DNA of 64,000 nucleotides. Source: Coniochaeta sp. PMI_546. Taxonomy: Eukaryota > Ascomycota > Sordariomycetes > Coniochaetales > Coniochaetaceae. Position 1 is the stretch's first letter. Every line of letters begins with the position of its first letter. The notes beneath the pieces were generated by a model. It was not told the DNA's origin. It searched no databases and saw only the letters and a program-made list of their open reading frames with translations. A program made the translations under genes and the position numbers. This document shows positions 1-12,475 of this stretch, one piece after another. The stretch covers positions 1,240,001-1,304,000 of the forward strand of contig MU271145.1 of NCBI GenBank assembly GCA_021432605.1, given 5' to 3'.

Positions 1-31
1 ACCCTCAATATTTCCTGGAACTACCATCACC

Positions 32-1454
32 ATGAGTACCGCCATTGCCATGGCTCCGTCTCCGGCTCCCCACGACCGACCTGCCTACAGCGCAGATATT
101 CCAACAACTACCAACGCATCGCCAACGGCACAAAGAACGGCACCGTCACCCTTCAATGCACCTTCGTCCGTAGCTCCGAATGCGCCAGCACAGCAGCAAC
201 CGCGCTCAGGTAGCGGCTCTCCCAGGGGACCGCCTCCACCAACGGCAAAATCATCCCCTCCCAGCGCGTAAGCAATCAGCCCCAAATCTAATCTCCCATG
301 TTCTCCTCAGTTCACGCGATGCATCACGAAACTAACACCGTCCTCGATTTCCCACGAATAGTTCGCGAAATGCTGCACCTCCACCAAGAATCATTGTGAA
401 AAAAGAGCCCGGATCGCCAGAGCTGCCGGCGACACGCCACCGGCCACGAAAGCTCGACCTGTCCAAGAACACCATATCCACGACGGGCAACACTCCACAA
501 ACTGCACGGCCATTGACGTCCAGGGACGGACTAGGTATCCAAGAAGTTGGTCTCGCCTGTTTATCGCCCGGATTTGTCACACAGGATCCGGTAATGAAGG
601 AGCAATTGCAGCGCAGCATAAGCGTGCGCGAGCACCAAAGACAAATCATCGAATCGCGGTTACAGCAACAATCAGCTAAGGGTGATGGCCCTGAGAGCTC
701 AAGGGATAGGGATCCGTTTGCAGCAAAAACTCCAGGCATGTCTCGCCGCAACAAGGCGCCTCCAGGTCTAAGCATTGTTGCACCTTCTCATGAGCAGTTT
801 GCCAACGAGAGAGTCATTCAATCCGCTCCCCTCGGCCACACATTTACGGGACGGCACAATCCGCATCCCCTAACACGGCATCTGACAAATCAGCCGTCGA
901 ACCTGTCGAGCACCTCGCACATTCACCATGTTCCCGCCAACCAGACCAACAACCGCCTCCCGCCTATCGCTGATGTTTTTGGGGCAGGGCTATCTGGCCA
1001 TCCCGACTCCAGGGACCACCACATGTATACCCAACAGAACCACAGAGGTCCTCTGACATCGCCCGGCCATCCTCCCCCTCCCCCTCCGCCGCAAATGCCC
1101 ACACCAATCCGGCCAAGGGAGTTCAAATCCGCTGAGGAGGCCCAAGCCGAACTGGCGGCCGGACGCCCAGACCTTTTGCCGAAGTTAGTACACTACGGAG
1201 GACCCCAGCCCCCTACTCCGCCATCTCCCGCTGGAGGTTCGAGACATTACACACATACTGACGCAAGCCGAAGCGCCAGCAAACGGAGACGAGCAGACTA
1301 CGAAGAGGGTGCAAGCCCGCCTCTTGGTAATGGACGGCCGGCACAACGACGCGGTCCCTTTGGCGAGGGACGTGACAGCCCCGACACGCAAAGGGCCAAG
1401 CGAGAGGAGTTCCTGCAGCTATGCGCGCGTGCATGGGATTTGTTCCATACCTAA
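32..1454 (+). CDS. Proline-rich protein of unknown function, two exons
   Basis: I do not recognise this gene. The model joins 32-267 and 362-1454 (442 residues). The intron has donor GTAAGC, branch ACTAAC at 331 and acceptor TAG at 361, and the frame is kept across it. The ATG at 32 lies in a good context (CACCATGAG), but exons further left would be outside the window. The protein is rich in Ser, Pro and Gln and largely disordered, with a polyproline run near residues 315-325 and a basic, nuclear-signal-like SKRRR at about 385. It ends in a compact block, KREEFLQLCARAWDLFHT, that looks like its most constrained part. A nuclear or adaptor role is only a guess. It is transcribed towards the kinase gene downstream, with 2 kb between the stops. 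Confidence 0.72.
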
Positions 1455-3471
1455 GTCAGGGCGACAGATTTTCTACTGCTATCCGGTTCCGCGGTTCCGT
1501 GATCAACTATTTTGGGGATCATCTATCACCTCGGATCACGCCCGAGAGGTTTCGGTTCAACAAACATGCCGATCTGGACATTGATGTATGTCATTCAAGT
1601 GGCTACGCCGTACGGGTTTGAGCGGTCGGCAACGAATCAGAGATGGGAAGTATCATCAGAGACGAACTTGTTAATGTTGGAAATAATGTTTAACGGTGGT
1701 CCTCGCGCACGAGCTGCTCAGCCGCTTACTGCTGGCAAGACCGCCAGCAGAAGGGCAGAAAGGATTTGAAACGACGTGATGCTTTTGGCTAGGGCGGGTT
1801 GCTCGGGATTGGGTCTTGGAACGCTTTGCCATATATTCTCCGTTGGTCATGCGTATATTAAGCTCTTAACGAGCTGGGACCGCTGGCATTTTTCTCTTCT
1901 CTTCTTTTACTACTACCCTGGTGGAGTTACTGTGTGATATGGGGCAATTTGGCTGTGGCGGCTGTTCTTGTATTTTGTTGTTTTTATTTCCCCCCCACGA
2001 TTCTTCACCTTTACGCAATCACCCTTTTACCGAATGGATGTAGGGATTCGACACTACGGGGGATGGATGGGCCAGGGGCATGAAAAGAGAAACGAGGGAT
2101 CTCCCGATCTACGACAGTAGGCCAGACGGTCACATTCTAGTACAGTTGTACCACAATACTTGTTTGGTCCCGTCGGGAATAGGATAATCGTGATGTCAAC
2201 ACAAACGGTTGTCTAACTGATCTATGCTCTTGACTTGTAGTGCAGATGTGGTTTACCAATGTCGCCCACTGCATATCCCTCGATGAAGTCCTCAACAGCG
2301 GAACACTCGTCAGTAACCATTTGGTCCACACGAGATCTGGAGAACTGTCATTCCAGGTCTACTTCGCCCTAGTATCCTCCGATCCAGCCATGCTTAGGTT
2401 GAGAAGGGCCCAACTTAATTTATTTTCTGTCTCGCATAGTCCGACGTCTCGCGAGGGCTGAGGGTAAAGGCCAATATCAGCCAATTGTACGACCACTGAC
2501 AAACGCCATGTTCGAGAAGAGAAGGGCTGACCCAGCAGCACGATCTGATGACCTGGGGCTCACTTTGATCACAGGCACAGCAAAGATGTGTGGTGCAACC
2601 CCTCCGAAGAGGACAGACACCACAAGAGAGTTATTATATTCTTGGATTTCTTGATTGTCTTCTTGTGACAACGAGGGGCCTTAAGCGACAGAGCGTCACA
2701 CAGTGGGCTGATGTAGTCTTCGTGACTCGCTGAACCACTGGTGCTATATGAGTATAAAGCGAGTGTGCATTGGGCTCAGAGAAGTCGGAGCATACATTAT
2801 CCCCCTCGCAGCGACATTCGATGGCCACAGTAGCCCTGTTCTTCGTTCTTCCTTCATCGCAAGCCTTTCCCGCCTGGTACCTAATATGGTCCTCTGCGCT
2901 GTCCCCTCCCTAAGTCGCTGTCACTCTCACAAGGCCTCCTGAGCTGCTACCGCTTGGGGCGGAACCACAAGCCACCCTTCCGTATAAAATAGGCCATTCA
3001 CACACCCCTCCAGGTACTGTGTTCCATACCACAAGGCTTTCCCATCCATCGACCTGAACTTTTCTCGGAGTCGAGCGTATGCCACACATCCACCTGGTCG
3101 TGGCCGGGAGGCGATGCCATGCATGGAGCGAGTCAACCGGGCTTTGAGAAGCGAGCGAAGAGCGATAGTGGAACTCGGACGGTGAGATAATGAACATGAA
3201 AATGCGTCTCAGTAACTCCAAACTCCATTGCTCGGCCGTGTAAATGAGAACAGGTCATTCGTGTCGTAATGTGTGAACACCCTTGACCCTGGGCGGACAG
3301 GAGGACAAGACTGGTAGGAGAGACGGATGCATTTGGATCCGACTAATCGACTGTGTCCCAGTGCGAGTGTGTTCATCTTAATTTGATTTTTTTTTTTTTG
3401 GCTTTTGATGTCCCGCCAGACGCAGTGATGGTGCCAGGAGGGCGCCACACCGGCGACTAGCGGAGCGTATG
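1455..3471. other. Convergent intergenic region, no gene seen
   Basis: This 2 kb lies between the stops of two convergent genes and should hold both 3' untranslated regions. Pyrimidine-rich stretches around 1890-1990 fit a transcript tail. A run of 13 T residues lies at 3387-3399. Open frames are short and show no family motif. Confidence 0.6.
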
Positions 3472-5046
3472 TTAAAGTCCCTCTTCGCCCGCTTTGCAAA
3501 GTTTTATCTCACGACCCCATTCCGACTTGAGAACTTGCGAAGCTGTGATACGACGCGAAGGATTTGGGTCGAGTATCGAGTAGATGACGTTTCGACACCG
3601 AGCCTTTTTGAGGCGTCTGTTAGTCTTCTTTTCAAACTGTGTAGGGATGGAGTTATGGACGCGGGAACTTACTCTGTGCAATGACTCGATCGGGCCATAT
3701 CCCTCCTCGTCACGACGTCCCTCGAGGTACTTAGCATAAAACTCGTCCTCATCCTTCTTCGCTACGCGCCACAAATGCCGACCAGTCCTCATAGCCATGT
3801 AGATGACACCACAAGCCCAGACATCGACGGCCCGTGCATCGAATTCTCTGTCGACGTATTCCTCAGGAGCGATGTACGGCGCCGAGCCGCACAGGCCGGA
3901 GACCATATGAGCATCATTCTCCCACGCCATGCGGAAGCACTCGCCGTTTCCGAAATCCGTAATCTTGAGGCCACCACGAGTGGTGAGAAGCAGATTCTCC
4001 GGCTTCAGGTCACGATGGGCAACGCCCATCTCATGCATATACTCGACTCCGCGCATCATCTGCTTGAAGAAGCAGTCCGCCTCTTGGACCTCGAGTTTTC
4101 CGGCTGCGAGGACCAGGGTGTATAGATCGCCGCCGGCGCAGAACTCCATCACCTCGCAGTAGTCGCCTTTGGAGTCCTTGAGCAGGTCTAGGGTGTGGAT
4201 GACGTTAGGGTGTCTTAGGGATGAGGATATGCAGAACTCGGACGTCAGTCGTTTGCTATACTTCTTCTCCGTCTCTTCAGGTCTACGGCGGAACTCCTTG
4301 ACCGCGAACAACTTCTCGCCATTCGCGACCTTCTTGTGCGATATCCTCACGATGCCGAAAGCACCTCGTCCGACGACCTCTTGGCACTTGCCGTACTTCT
4401 CAACCAGAGTTGTTGACTGGGCGGGTCCACCTTTCCTGTCCGAAGCGAGTCCCTCTTTCTCTTGTTTGAGCGTGTCAACCCAGCTGTTGACGAGCGACAG
4501 GTCGCTCTCGGGGGTCTGTTCAATCTGTTTCCTGCCCAAAAAGCCCTTGAACATATCCGTCAATTTCTCTTGACGACGACTCGATTTCAGATGATGCTCG
4601 TGGCCACCCTGGAGCTCCGGGTCGACTACGAAGCGCTGGAACTGTGTATCCTTGCCATTGGCCTGGCTCGGCGGCTTCATGCTAGGGGTGGCAGACCGAT
4701 CTGCCACACCCTTGTCGGATGTCGAAGGCTTGCGCTGCGGAGCGGGTTTCGTCTGCGGAGTGGGTGGAGCTTGGGGAGTGACGGTTCTTGAGATGGTCGC
4801 CGGAGTCGCGGCCTCGCTCGCGCCGAGTCTAGTCACATCTTTGGTAGAGAACATGCGAGTTAAGCGGTCTTTCACTGAAGCCTTCTCGGTTGGCTTCGGC
4901 AGTTGCTCGCTAGAGCCGAGCTGGACGGCATTTCCATTTTGGGGGACAAGGCCTGGAGAGCGGTTGGACATGTCGACCGACCTCAGCGACGAGGGCTGCG
5001 AGTTGCCCTGCGACGAGACGGTCTTTGCGTCAGAATTGCTCGTCAT
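3472..5046 (-). CDS. SAT4: Hal4/Sat4-type serine/threonine protein kinase
   Basis: This kinase belongs to the fungal Npr1/Hal5 group. Yeast Sat4/Hal4 controls potassium uptake through the Trk transporters and plasma-membrane transporter stability. The model is complement(3472-3603, 3673-5046), 501 residues. A disordered Ser/Thr-rich N-terminus is followed by a complete kinase domain: glycine loop VGRGAFG at 225-231, ATP-binding Lys250, catalytic HRDLKPEN with Asp346, and DFG with Asp364. The 69-base intron (GTAAGT, branch CTAAC, acceptor AAAAG) is stop-free and in frame. Its removal joins ESLHR to ARCRNVIYSILDP, which is how this family reads. An upstream in-frame ATG at 5163 would add 39 residues, but that stretch is hydrophobic and unlike the family, so I prefer 5046. 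The family call is firm; the start is less so. Confidence 0.9.
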   Translation of the reverse strand: MTSNSDAKTVSSQGNSQPSSLRSVDMSNRSPGLVPQNGNAVQLGSSEQLPKPTEKASVKDRLTRMFSTKDVTRLGASEAATPATISRTVTPQAPPTPQTKPAPQRKPSTSDKGVADRSATPSMKPPSQANGKDTQFQRFVVDPELQGGHEHHLKSSRRQEKLTDMFKGFLGRKQIEQTPESDLSLVNSWVDTLKQEKEGLASDRKGGPAQSTTLVEKYGKCQEVVGRGAFGIVRISHKKVANGEKLFAVKEFRRRPEETEKKYSKRLTSEFCISSSLRHPNVIHTLDLLKDSKGDYCEVMEFCAGGDLYTLVLAAGKLEVQEADCFFKQMMRGVEYMHEMGVAHRDLKPENLLLTTRGGLKITDFGNGECFRMAWENDAHMVSGLCGSAPYIAPEEYVDREFDARAVDVWACGVIYMAMRTGRHLWRVAKKDEDEFYAKYLEGRRDEEGYGPIESLHRVSSRVHNSIPTQFEKKTNRRLKKARCRNVIYSILDPNPSRRITASQVLKSEWGREIKLCKAGEEGL

Positions 5047-8000
5047 ACTGGCGGTTCCAGAGAGGACTAGCAAGCGAGCCAAAGGTGAGAGAATCAGGAC
5101 CGCAGGTGTAGTCGGGCGTTCGTTGACTGAGTGCTGGTGGCGGGGTCGATCGTCTTTGAACAAATCTGGCGGGGGTGTCTTTGCGCTTATGCAAGCAAAA
5201 GGGTAGCGGTAGGTGCTGTGGCGGCGAGCGCGCTATCAGCAGTGGTGGGCAACGCCCGGGGATTTCGTTAAGCCGTTCAAAACAGCAAACAGCGGGATTT
5301 GATCCTCGATTCGCTCAGTGTTGTTGTGGGGATGGAGTTGTGTGCAGTCCTGGGTGGGTGCCTGGGATACTTAAAGCAAAATCGCCAGATGTACTTGGAT
5401 ACTAGTAGAATCTAGGGTAAGAAAGGAGGCGGCGAGAGCAGGCTTAGGATTTACGGGACTGGATTTTCGATTTTGTGAGCGGAGCGAGGATTTAGGCCAG
5501 TGCTAGTAAAGGCGGAGAAATGTGGAAAGTTTTGGCTCTGGTTCGGGGTGGAGAGCTCTCATGGTGACGCAGGGCCGCGGCTAGATGAGGAAGGCAAGGG
5601 AAGGGAAGGGATGGTGAATACGTCGACCAAGGTAGAATCTGATCTGGGTTGGTTGGTAAGGTGAAATAAATTCCAGAATTCCCGTAGTGTAGAGCTGCTA
5701 TGTATGCCCAGACTGTCGGTGATACGGGGGGTCCTGGAGGGGAACAATCGTACAATAAGGTGAGAGGTAAAAACAGGCTGAGGTTGCGCACGTGTAGAGC
5801 GATGATGGGCAGCGTTGCGTATAGTACGTGTAGGTAAGCCAAAGGCGAAAATCTGGAAAATTAAGGATGAAAAGTTGATGATCTCAAAAGTCGCGTGGCG
5901 GTGCGCTCTCTTGTAGGAAATAATCTGCTGAGCTGATGACCAGAAGGAGCAGGAACTTTGGAAGTACTGAGTACCGATCCCAACATCAGAGGCGTTGGAT
6001 GTGTTTGGTGCAAGGTTGTTGGCCTGTGCAACATTTGGCAACATCAAATCCGCAAACGACCTGCCTTTGACCTCGCCAACAGGGTCCCCTTTGCTTTATT
6101 TCCCGTTCTGTACTCTGCTTGAAGCATGTTGTGCTACTCGCAGCGAAGAAGTCGTTTCTCTTCAATGCTACCTTGTCTGAACAAAATCTGGCTCTACACT
6201 AAGTGTACACTATGTGTACAGGGCACATTCTTGGTCTGGCAGCGAAACGCCACTCGTAAAATTTATGAGGTGCTAACCTGGGCTTCGGGTAAGCTTGTAC
6301 ACTACAAGACAGATACCTTGACTTACACTACGTACTGTACCGCGCGGGTTGTCTGAGCCTCTGAGGATAGCGTCGGGTCTGCTTTCATTGCTCGGATAGG
6401 GGCTCATAACAATGCGCTACGTAATTGCCGACTTTCAAATTTCTCTCGCCAGTTTTCCCCTTTGAGGGAAGAGTGCGGCGCTCGTGGCTGACAGATCTTA
6501 ATAATCGCCGTGTGGTCAAACCGGCAACCTTGGAGGAAGGCGCTACCAGTCAGAACCGAGGGCCAGAACCTTCTCGCACTCATCGAGCTTAATGACCCAA
6601 GCAAGTCCTCGTGCCCGTCCGAGCTGCATCTGGTCCAGACCGACACAGAATCATGGGAGAGACGGAGCAGAGACACGATATCAAATGCTGAAAGAAGTCG
6701 GGTAGCTTCACCAACTTACCTGGGATACTTTGCGTACTCGCCTGACAATCACTGCTTGCAGCGCACTCTTCACTTACCCCTCATATCGGCGGCCTCCCAA
6801 GCAAGAGTCCCATTGCTTTAGCTTCGGAGGTACCAAGCTACATGACGATACTACAATAAGAAATCGGGATCATAGATTTGTATATTTGGCTGTGATTTTC
6901 GCCAGTACACTACGTACAATTGCTTACGAGTTTTGACCAAGACGTTCTAAAGCGGGCCATAACTGTTAGTTTGTGGCCTGTGATTTGGCCGTTTTCCAGA
7001 AATCGACTTGTTTCCTGCAGCCCGCTGCTGCTCCTCTCACCACCCATCTCCTCGCGGCACTTCTCTTTGTTGGAGGCACAACAGTTCCTTAAACCCCCGT
7101 TACGAACTTTGGCTCTGTGGTAGCTCGGAGCTGCTTCACGATGGATACCCACGGTCGGTGTCATGCATTTCGCCATTCTACTCAATACCCACCAGTTCAC
7201 TTTGGTATGAGGCATTTTCAACAATGTTTCCCGTTGGTAGCGTAATCTTCCTTGACCAGATTCAAACGTGTATCCATTCCCAATGAGCTGCTGCGATTCC
7301 CGATGGCGCTATGGGCTACGATAGCTTCCTTCTCGTACTCAAGGACTCCGCATTCTTGAGCTCCCCGCCGACTTCAGACGCATAACAATTGGACCGGACC
7401 AGGGGCATGCTGGCAGTGAACTTGGGTTCTGCATCGCGAACAAATTGGCCTGCTGCTGACCAGATGCGCCGCCTGCATTACACATGCATCACAGTGAACC
7501 CTTCCGTGCCCTTAAGTCAGCCGCCGTCACCGGAGCGGGATAGCGCAAGAATATTGCACCTTGCGTGGCAGCAAACTTGGTGTGCACTCCGAGATGCCAG
7601 CTGCAACTAAGCTGTCTCGGACCCCGTCCCGGACCTCTCAGAGACATTGACCCGGGTCCAATAGGCCGAACCTGAAGCGTTGAATCATCCAACTGCAGGC
7701 TTGCCTCTTCTGGATTTCGATGTGATCCTGCGGAGAAGTTATGATGTCCTGACCGCTAGAATAACATGTACCCCGACTATGAGCGTCTTGGGTCGTTATC
7801 AAGCATTACATTGGCGGTGAATCCAGAAACTTGTACAATTCACCACCGACAGGACAGCTCATCGCTCCCTCGCACAGCAGAACATCTCACTGCTGAAGCG
7901 GATAATATTTCACATGCAAACGTGTCGTCAGGATCGTACCGCATCGCCACCTCAGGGCATAAGACCCAAATTATCTGCTCAGGCTGCGGGTGCCATCAGG

Positions 8001-10049
8001 CGCATAACCGTGAGATGACTGGTGTAAGATGACAGCTTTTGAAGGACCCAAGCTCAGAGCTCAGATTACAGAGCTCAAAGCTCAGTCGTCTCTGACGTCA
8101 CACTACACTTTGCCGTGGGTTACAAGGAGCCTCACACGTTTCACTGGTTCATTGTGACCCCTGGACTGGCGACATCGTGCTTGAGGACAGCAAGGCGAGT
8201 GGTCGGTTCGCCCGGCCGGCTGTGTTAGTCGAAGACTGTCGACCTCGACATTGGGAAAGCGGGTTGCAGAGGCCCGTCTCTATGCTTCCTGCAGGCAGCT
8301 GTATCAACTTGCATCCCCGTGGTATGTCGTGTCTCGCAGCGGCTTGATTGCAACACCACACGCATGGAACGGTACTATACATCCGTCTTCGAATGGGAGG
8401 ACGCGATAACGTGCGAAGGAGGAACGGTATAAGTATCAGCATGGTTGTTCAGTTGTGCATGCACTTCACCGGTCGAAGACATCACGAAAACGGACCGGTC
8501 CCGATAGTCCATTGATATCAGGTATCATCTTTTGATGGTGATCCTATGCATGCACGTATTTTGCCCTTTCATTTGTTCCGCTCCCAGGGCGTGTAGTAGA
8601 GGCTAGAAATACTACCGAATCCGTTTCCTGCTGCCTTCTATATTGGTAGAGGACATTAGGACTGCCTATTGTAGACGCCCCGACTCCATTCAAACCCCCC
8701 AGAGTAACAGAGTCTCCCGACCGTCTGCAGCTACATCAGTATCTATGGGTGACTGCCACCTTGGTCTAACAGAGCAATGTTGGGGCCAGGATGAAGCTCC
8801 TATGTCGGACGACCATCACCATGTACGATGGATGCGAATGGTAGAGAACTCAGATCCCCCGCGAGCGACGTTCTTAGCTTATTGTACTATCAGCAGATAT
8901 CCTGGACACCGTGGGTCAAGGTATCGCAGCAACTTACTCACCGCTATGTGTTACGTACCGCACGCGACGTCCGGCGCTGTCACGTCTTCTGATTCATGCT
9001 TGTGAAATGTCTATCAGGTCGTCACCATCTCAGAAAGTTGGATATTCGCAGCAACCCCTTCCAGACACCTACTGGTGCGTCTTCCCGCTTAATTTACCCT
9101 GGGCATCTTCAGCCTTCAATCTTCTCGACAGTAAGTATTTGAAAAGACACATTCATTGTGTTTGCTTGATCGCTATTTGGCGGAGATGGTGCTACCGCGA
9201 GGTACTCTGGTAGTCTAGGGGAACGGCATCAGGCCCTTCGCGTTTACTAATTGTTAACTATGATATGTGACAGCGGTCTAATCCCCTGTCCATGCACTTG
9301 TATCATTGTTCCTCTGACCAGGAACTCATTCTTGCGGACCCTGACACAACAGTCAAATTAGGTAGGCTCGAATACGTACTTGCGACCCAAGCAAATAGTC
9401 CGTGTCCTGGCTCGAATAATGTTCTCTGCATTCGATCTCGTCGAGTAGTGTCTCATGATCGCGTTACGTACTATGATATGTCCATACCACTGGCTCGCGC
9501 CCGGCACAGGTTCATCGACACGTGCTGGAGACGGCGTGTGCCGTGATCCATGTCCACGACACATCGCCATCCCTCTGACCAAGACAAGCTTTCGCCAAGG
9601 CAGTGGCTGTGACTGCTTAGCTTTTCGGCAACGGTCACCCCTATTTAGCGTTACCCGATCTCAGTCCCGCTCGTCCTTGGCATGGGATAGGGTTGTTAGG
9701 TACTCGTATTGCGATAGGAGGGTCGATGATCTGGAGATCGCGGTGTGTACGTTCAAGGATTGCTGTTGGGTTATCAAATGACAGACGCACCCTAGGGCCA
9801 CGCACCCGAGAAAGACCAAGTGTTACTTTTAGGCGTACAGGTATCAACGCTTCCGGGTACTAATAGAGCCCTGATCTCTATGCTACCTCTTCAAGATGGT
9901 TCATGCGAACTATTACCGTGTTCATTCGTCCGGGCCTGCTTGAACCGCTCGCTTTCTATCTAAATCTCCCACGTTGCTGTGAGATCGGTTAATCCTCTCG
10001 CCACGGCCTTTGTCATGTTGATTTTGGCCTCAACGCTTCGATGTATATC
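5047..10049. other. Five-kilobase intergenic region
   Basis: This is the longest gap in the window. Both flanking genes are on the minus strand, so it holds the promoter and leader of the Hal4-type kinase on its left and the 3' flank of the CaMKK-type kinase on its right. I see only short open frames (the longest about 160 codons) with no recognisable motif. A small run of overlapping AGCTCAGA-like repeats lies at about 8050-8087. I see no tRNA, transposon ends or AT-rich mutated repeat. Confidence 0.6.
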
Positions 10050-12475
10050 CTAGCCCTCCGTAGCTTTGCCACCTAACTTACTCTCATCTTGGCCAACTCC
10101 AGCGGCCACTTGAGCCCTGCTCTTGGCATCCTTCACAGCTCCATGGACCAAGTCCGCAAAGCTTGGCCCGCTCCTCGGCGCGAAAAGCTTGAACTTCTCT
10201 GCAGCACTGCTCTTCCCGGCCCCATCGTCCAAGTCGTCCTCGTCATCATCTGCTACCCATGTGATGTCTGGGTCGTCCATGGTCTTGAACTTTTGCTCAT
10301 CTCGTAGGTGCTTGGTCAGATACAAAGTAGTAACAGTGCCTTGCCTTCCCTTCCTGCTTGTAGATCTCTTGATCTTGTCCACCTCCTCCTCAAAAGCGCG
10401 GTCATACACGTTGAAATGGACGGCTGTAGGTGAATCTGACAGGACGTCGGCAGTCGGTATATCGCCGGTAGCAAACTCGTCCTGCTCTCCGGTGCCGATG
10501 CCCAGGAAAGGGGGTTCGACGTCAGTGGGGTCGTGGGCGTGTCCCTTTTCGCCGATAGACTGTTGACGCCCGCTTGGCGAGCCCTTTAATAGGCGCTCGC
10601 GCTCTTTGATGATATGAGCGGCGTGGTCAGCTGTTGTGTTTGTGTTCCCCTCTTTGGGAACTCCGCTCGATGCTTCTGCACCGCTTTGGAAATGGCCAGC
10701 TGATTTAGCTTCTTGCTCTGCACCGTCCACACTTCTTGCATTCGGTTCGTCGGACTTCGCCGTCGGTCCCTTGGGAGCGAGAAGGCTTTTGAATTTTGAA
10801 ATTGCTTTCATCTTGTCGGTGCCATTAGCCTTCTTTCTATGAGGTATCGAGCAATTCGCAACTTACCACGCAGAAGAGATGGTCAATTTTTCTTGTAAAG
10901 GCATGGTTTACTTCGAGAGCGTTGGGCATGTCGACGGGATCCGCGCAGTTCTCCTCGGCACTCATCATGGGATCTTCACCCCTTCTGGTAACCCAGGGAT
11001 GTTCCTGTAAACCAAATATTAGCTTCCTCGAGCAGATTGGTAATTGTAGAGGTGCTGAGACATACTCTGAGCTCCGGCATTGTTATCCTCTTGTCCGGGT
11101 CTTTCTCCAGGATCCGGGACATGAGATCGACAAAGTCCGGATCCTCGTTCTCAGGAAGTTTGATGCTATCAGTTCTAATAGCTTCGTACATGTCCAGAAC
11201 ACCGGCTCGTTCAAACGGTATCCTTCCATACCGCAGGCAATACAGTGAAACGCCCATAGACCAAATGTCTGCAGCTGTCCCTGACACATCCCCATGTTTT
11301 CCGACACAGAGCTCTGGCGGCAGGAATGCAGGTGATCCGGCCGACTTTGCCGTGCGCATTTGATTTGGCTTTTCGAACATTTCCGAGACGCCAAAGTCAA
11401 CAATCTTTAGGACATCATCGTCTGTCAGGAGCAGGTTGTCCGGCTTGATATCGCGGTGAACAACACCTTGGGCATGTACTGAGTGAACGTCAGCGCTGCT
11501 CATGGCTCTTGGGAATACGAATTACCCACAGTACTCAATACCCAGTATGAGGTCTCGAAACCAGCATCGGCACGTTTCCGGCGGATAAGGATCCGCTGGG
11601 TCGTCGAGTCCGACCTTCATCACTACACCTTTCTTGCACATCTCCAGGACCATGTACAAAGAGTCCTCCTCCGGATCATCCAGTACCTCTATTAACTGAA
11701 CCAGATTAGGGTGATTCAGTTTCTTCATTATAGCAATCTCTTCGCGGATGAGATAGAGCGCATCTTTGGCCTCGCTTGCGTGCTGATCGCTTAGCCGGGC
11801 GGTCCTATGAACACCCAACCCGGAACCAGGAGCGAGCGGGAGTCGCCGATTGAGTCCTCGGGGTCCTAGCCGAAGGATGTTGGACTGGGCTCTCTTTCTG
11901 AGGCGAGCCTTGGAGAACTCCTTAACTGCCTAGAAATGAAGGAGACAGATATTGTTAGACCGGTATAGTAGTCACCGATGACAGTCTTGTTCAGGAGATA
12001 AACTTACATATTCATTCCCGAACTGGTCTGTAGCAATGTGAACGGCGCCATAAGACCCTCGGCCAATTTCCTCCTTGATGACATACTGATTGATTACGTG
12101 GTGTGGCCGACCATCTACGCCGTCCTCTGTGTATTCTGATTTTGCATTGAGAGTCTCCTTTATCTCTCGGTGAACAGATGGTGCCCTCTTGTGATGTCTA
12201 ATGGGGCTCTGAAACTTTAACTCGGCTGCAGGTGCTGACCTTGTGATACGGTACGAAGGTTAGGGCTGTGGTCGCGGCTTGAGCAGAGCCGTCACTTACT
12301 GGTGGGGAGCCAAAGCTGGCCGCTCTTCAGTTTGGTCACCATGGAAGTCCACCTTGATTCCAGGCGAGGGTAGATCGGCTTTTAGTGAGTCCAGTTTCAC
12401 CGTGGTCATGTCTTCGTCGCTGTTAAACTCTGGTGGACTGGCGAGCGGGGGCCGATCGCCTTTTTCGTCCGCCAT
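10050..12475 (-). CDS. cmkC: CaMKK/Ssp1-type protein kinase kinase, six exons
   Basis: This kinase resembles calcium/calmodulin-dependent kinase kinases and the yeast Snf1-activating kinases Sak1, Tos3 and Elm1, which phosphorylate the activation loop of Snf1/AMPK or CaM kinases. The model is complement(10050-10811, 10867-11004, 11066-11478, 11530-11929, 12008-12239, 12300-12475), 706 residues, with frame kept at every junction. The glycine loop IGRGSYG is at 117-123, the ATP-binding Lys at 139, an Arg/Pro-rich insert typical of CaMKKs at about 144-165, HRDIKPDN with Asp279, DFG with Asp297, and the end of the catalytic domain near 415. The tail of about 290 residues is disordered and acidic. 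The start is the first ATG after an in-frame GTG; a TTGCAG acceptor just upstream suggests a leader intron or a further exon. The donor of intron 3 (GTGGGT) is unusual. Confidence 0.92.
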
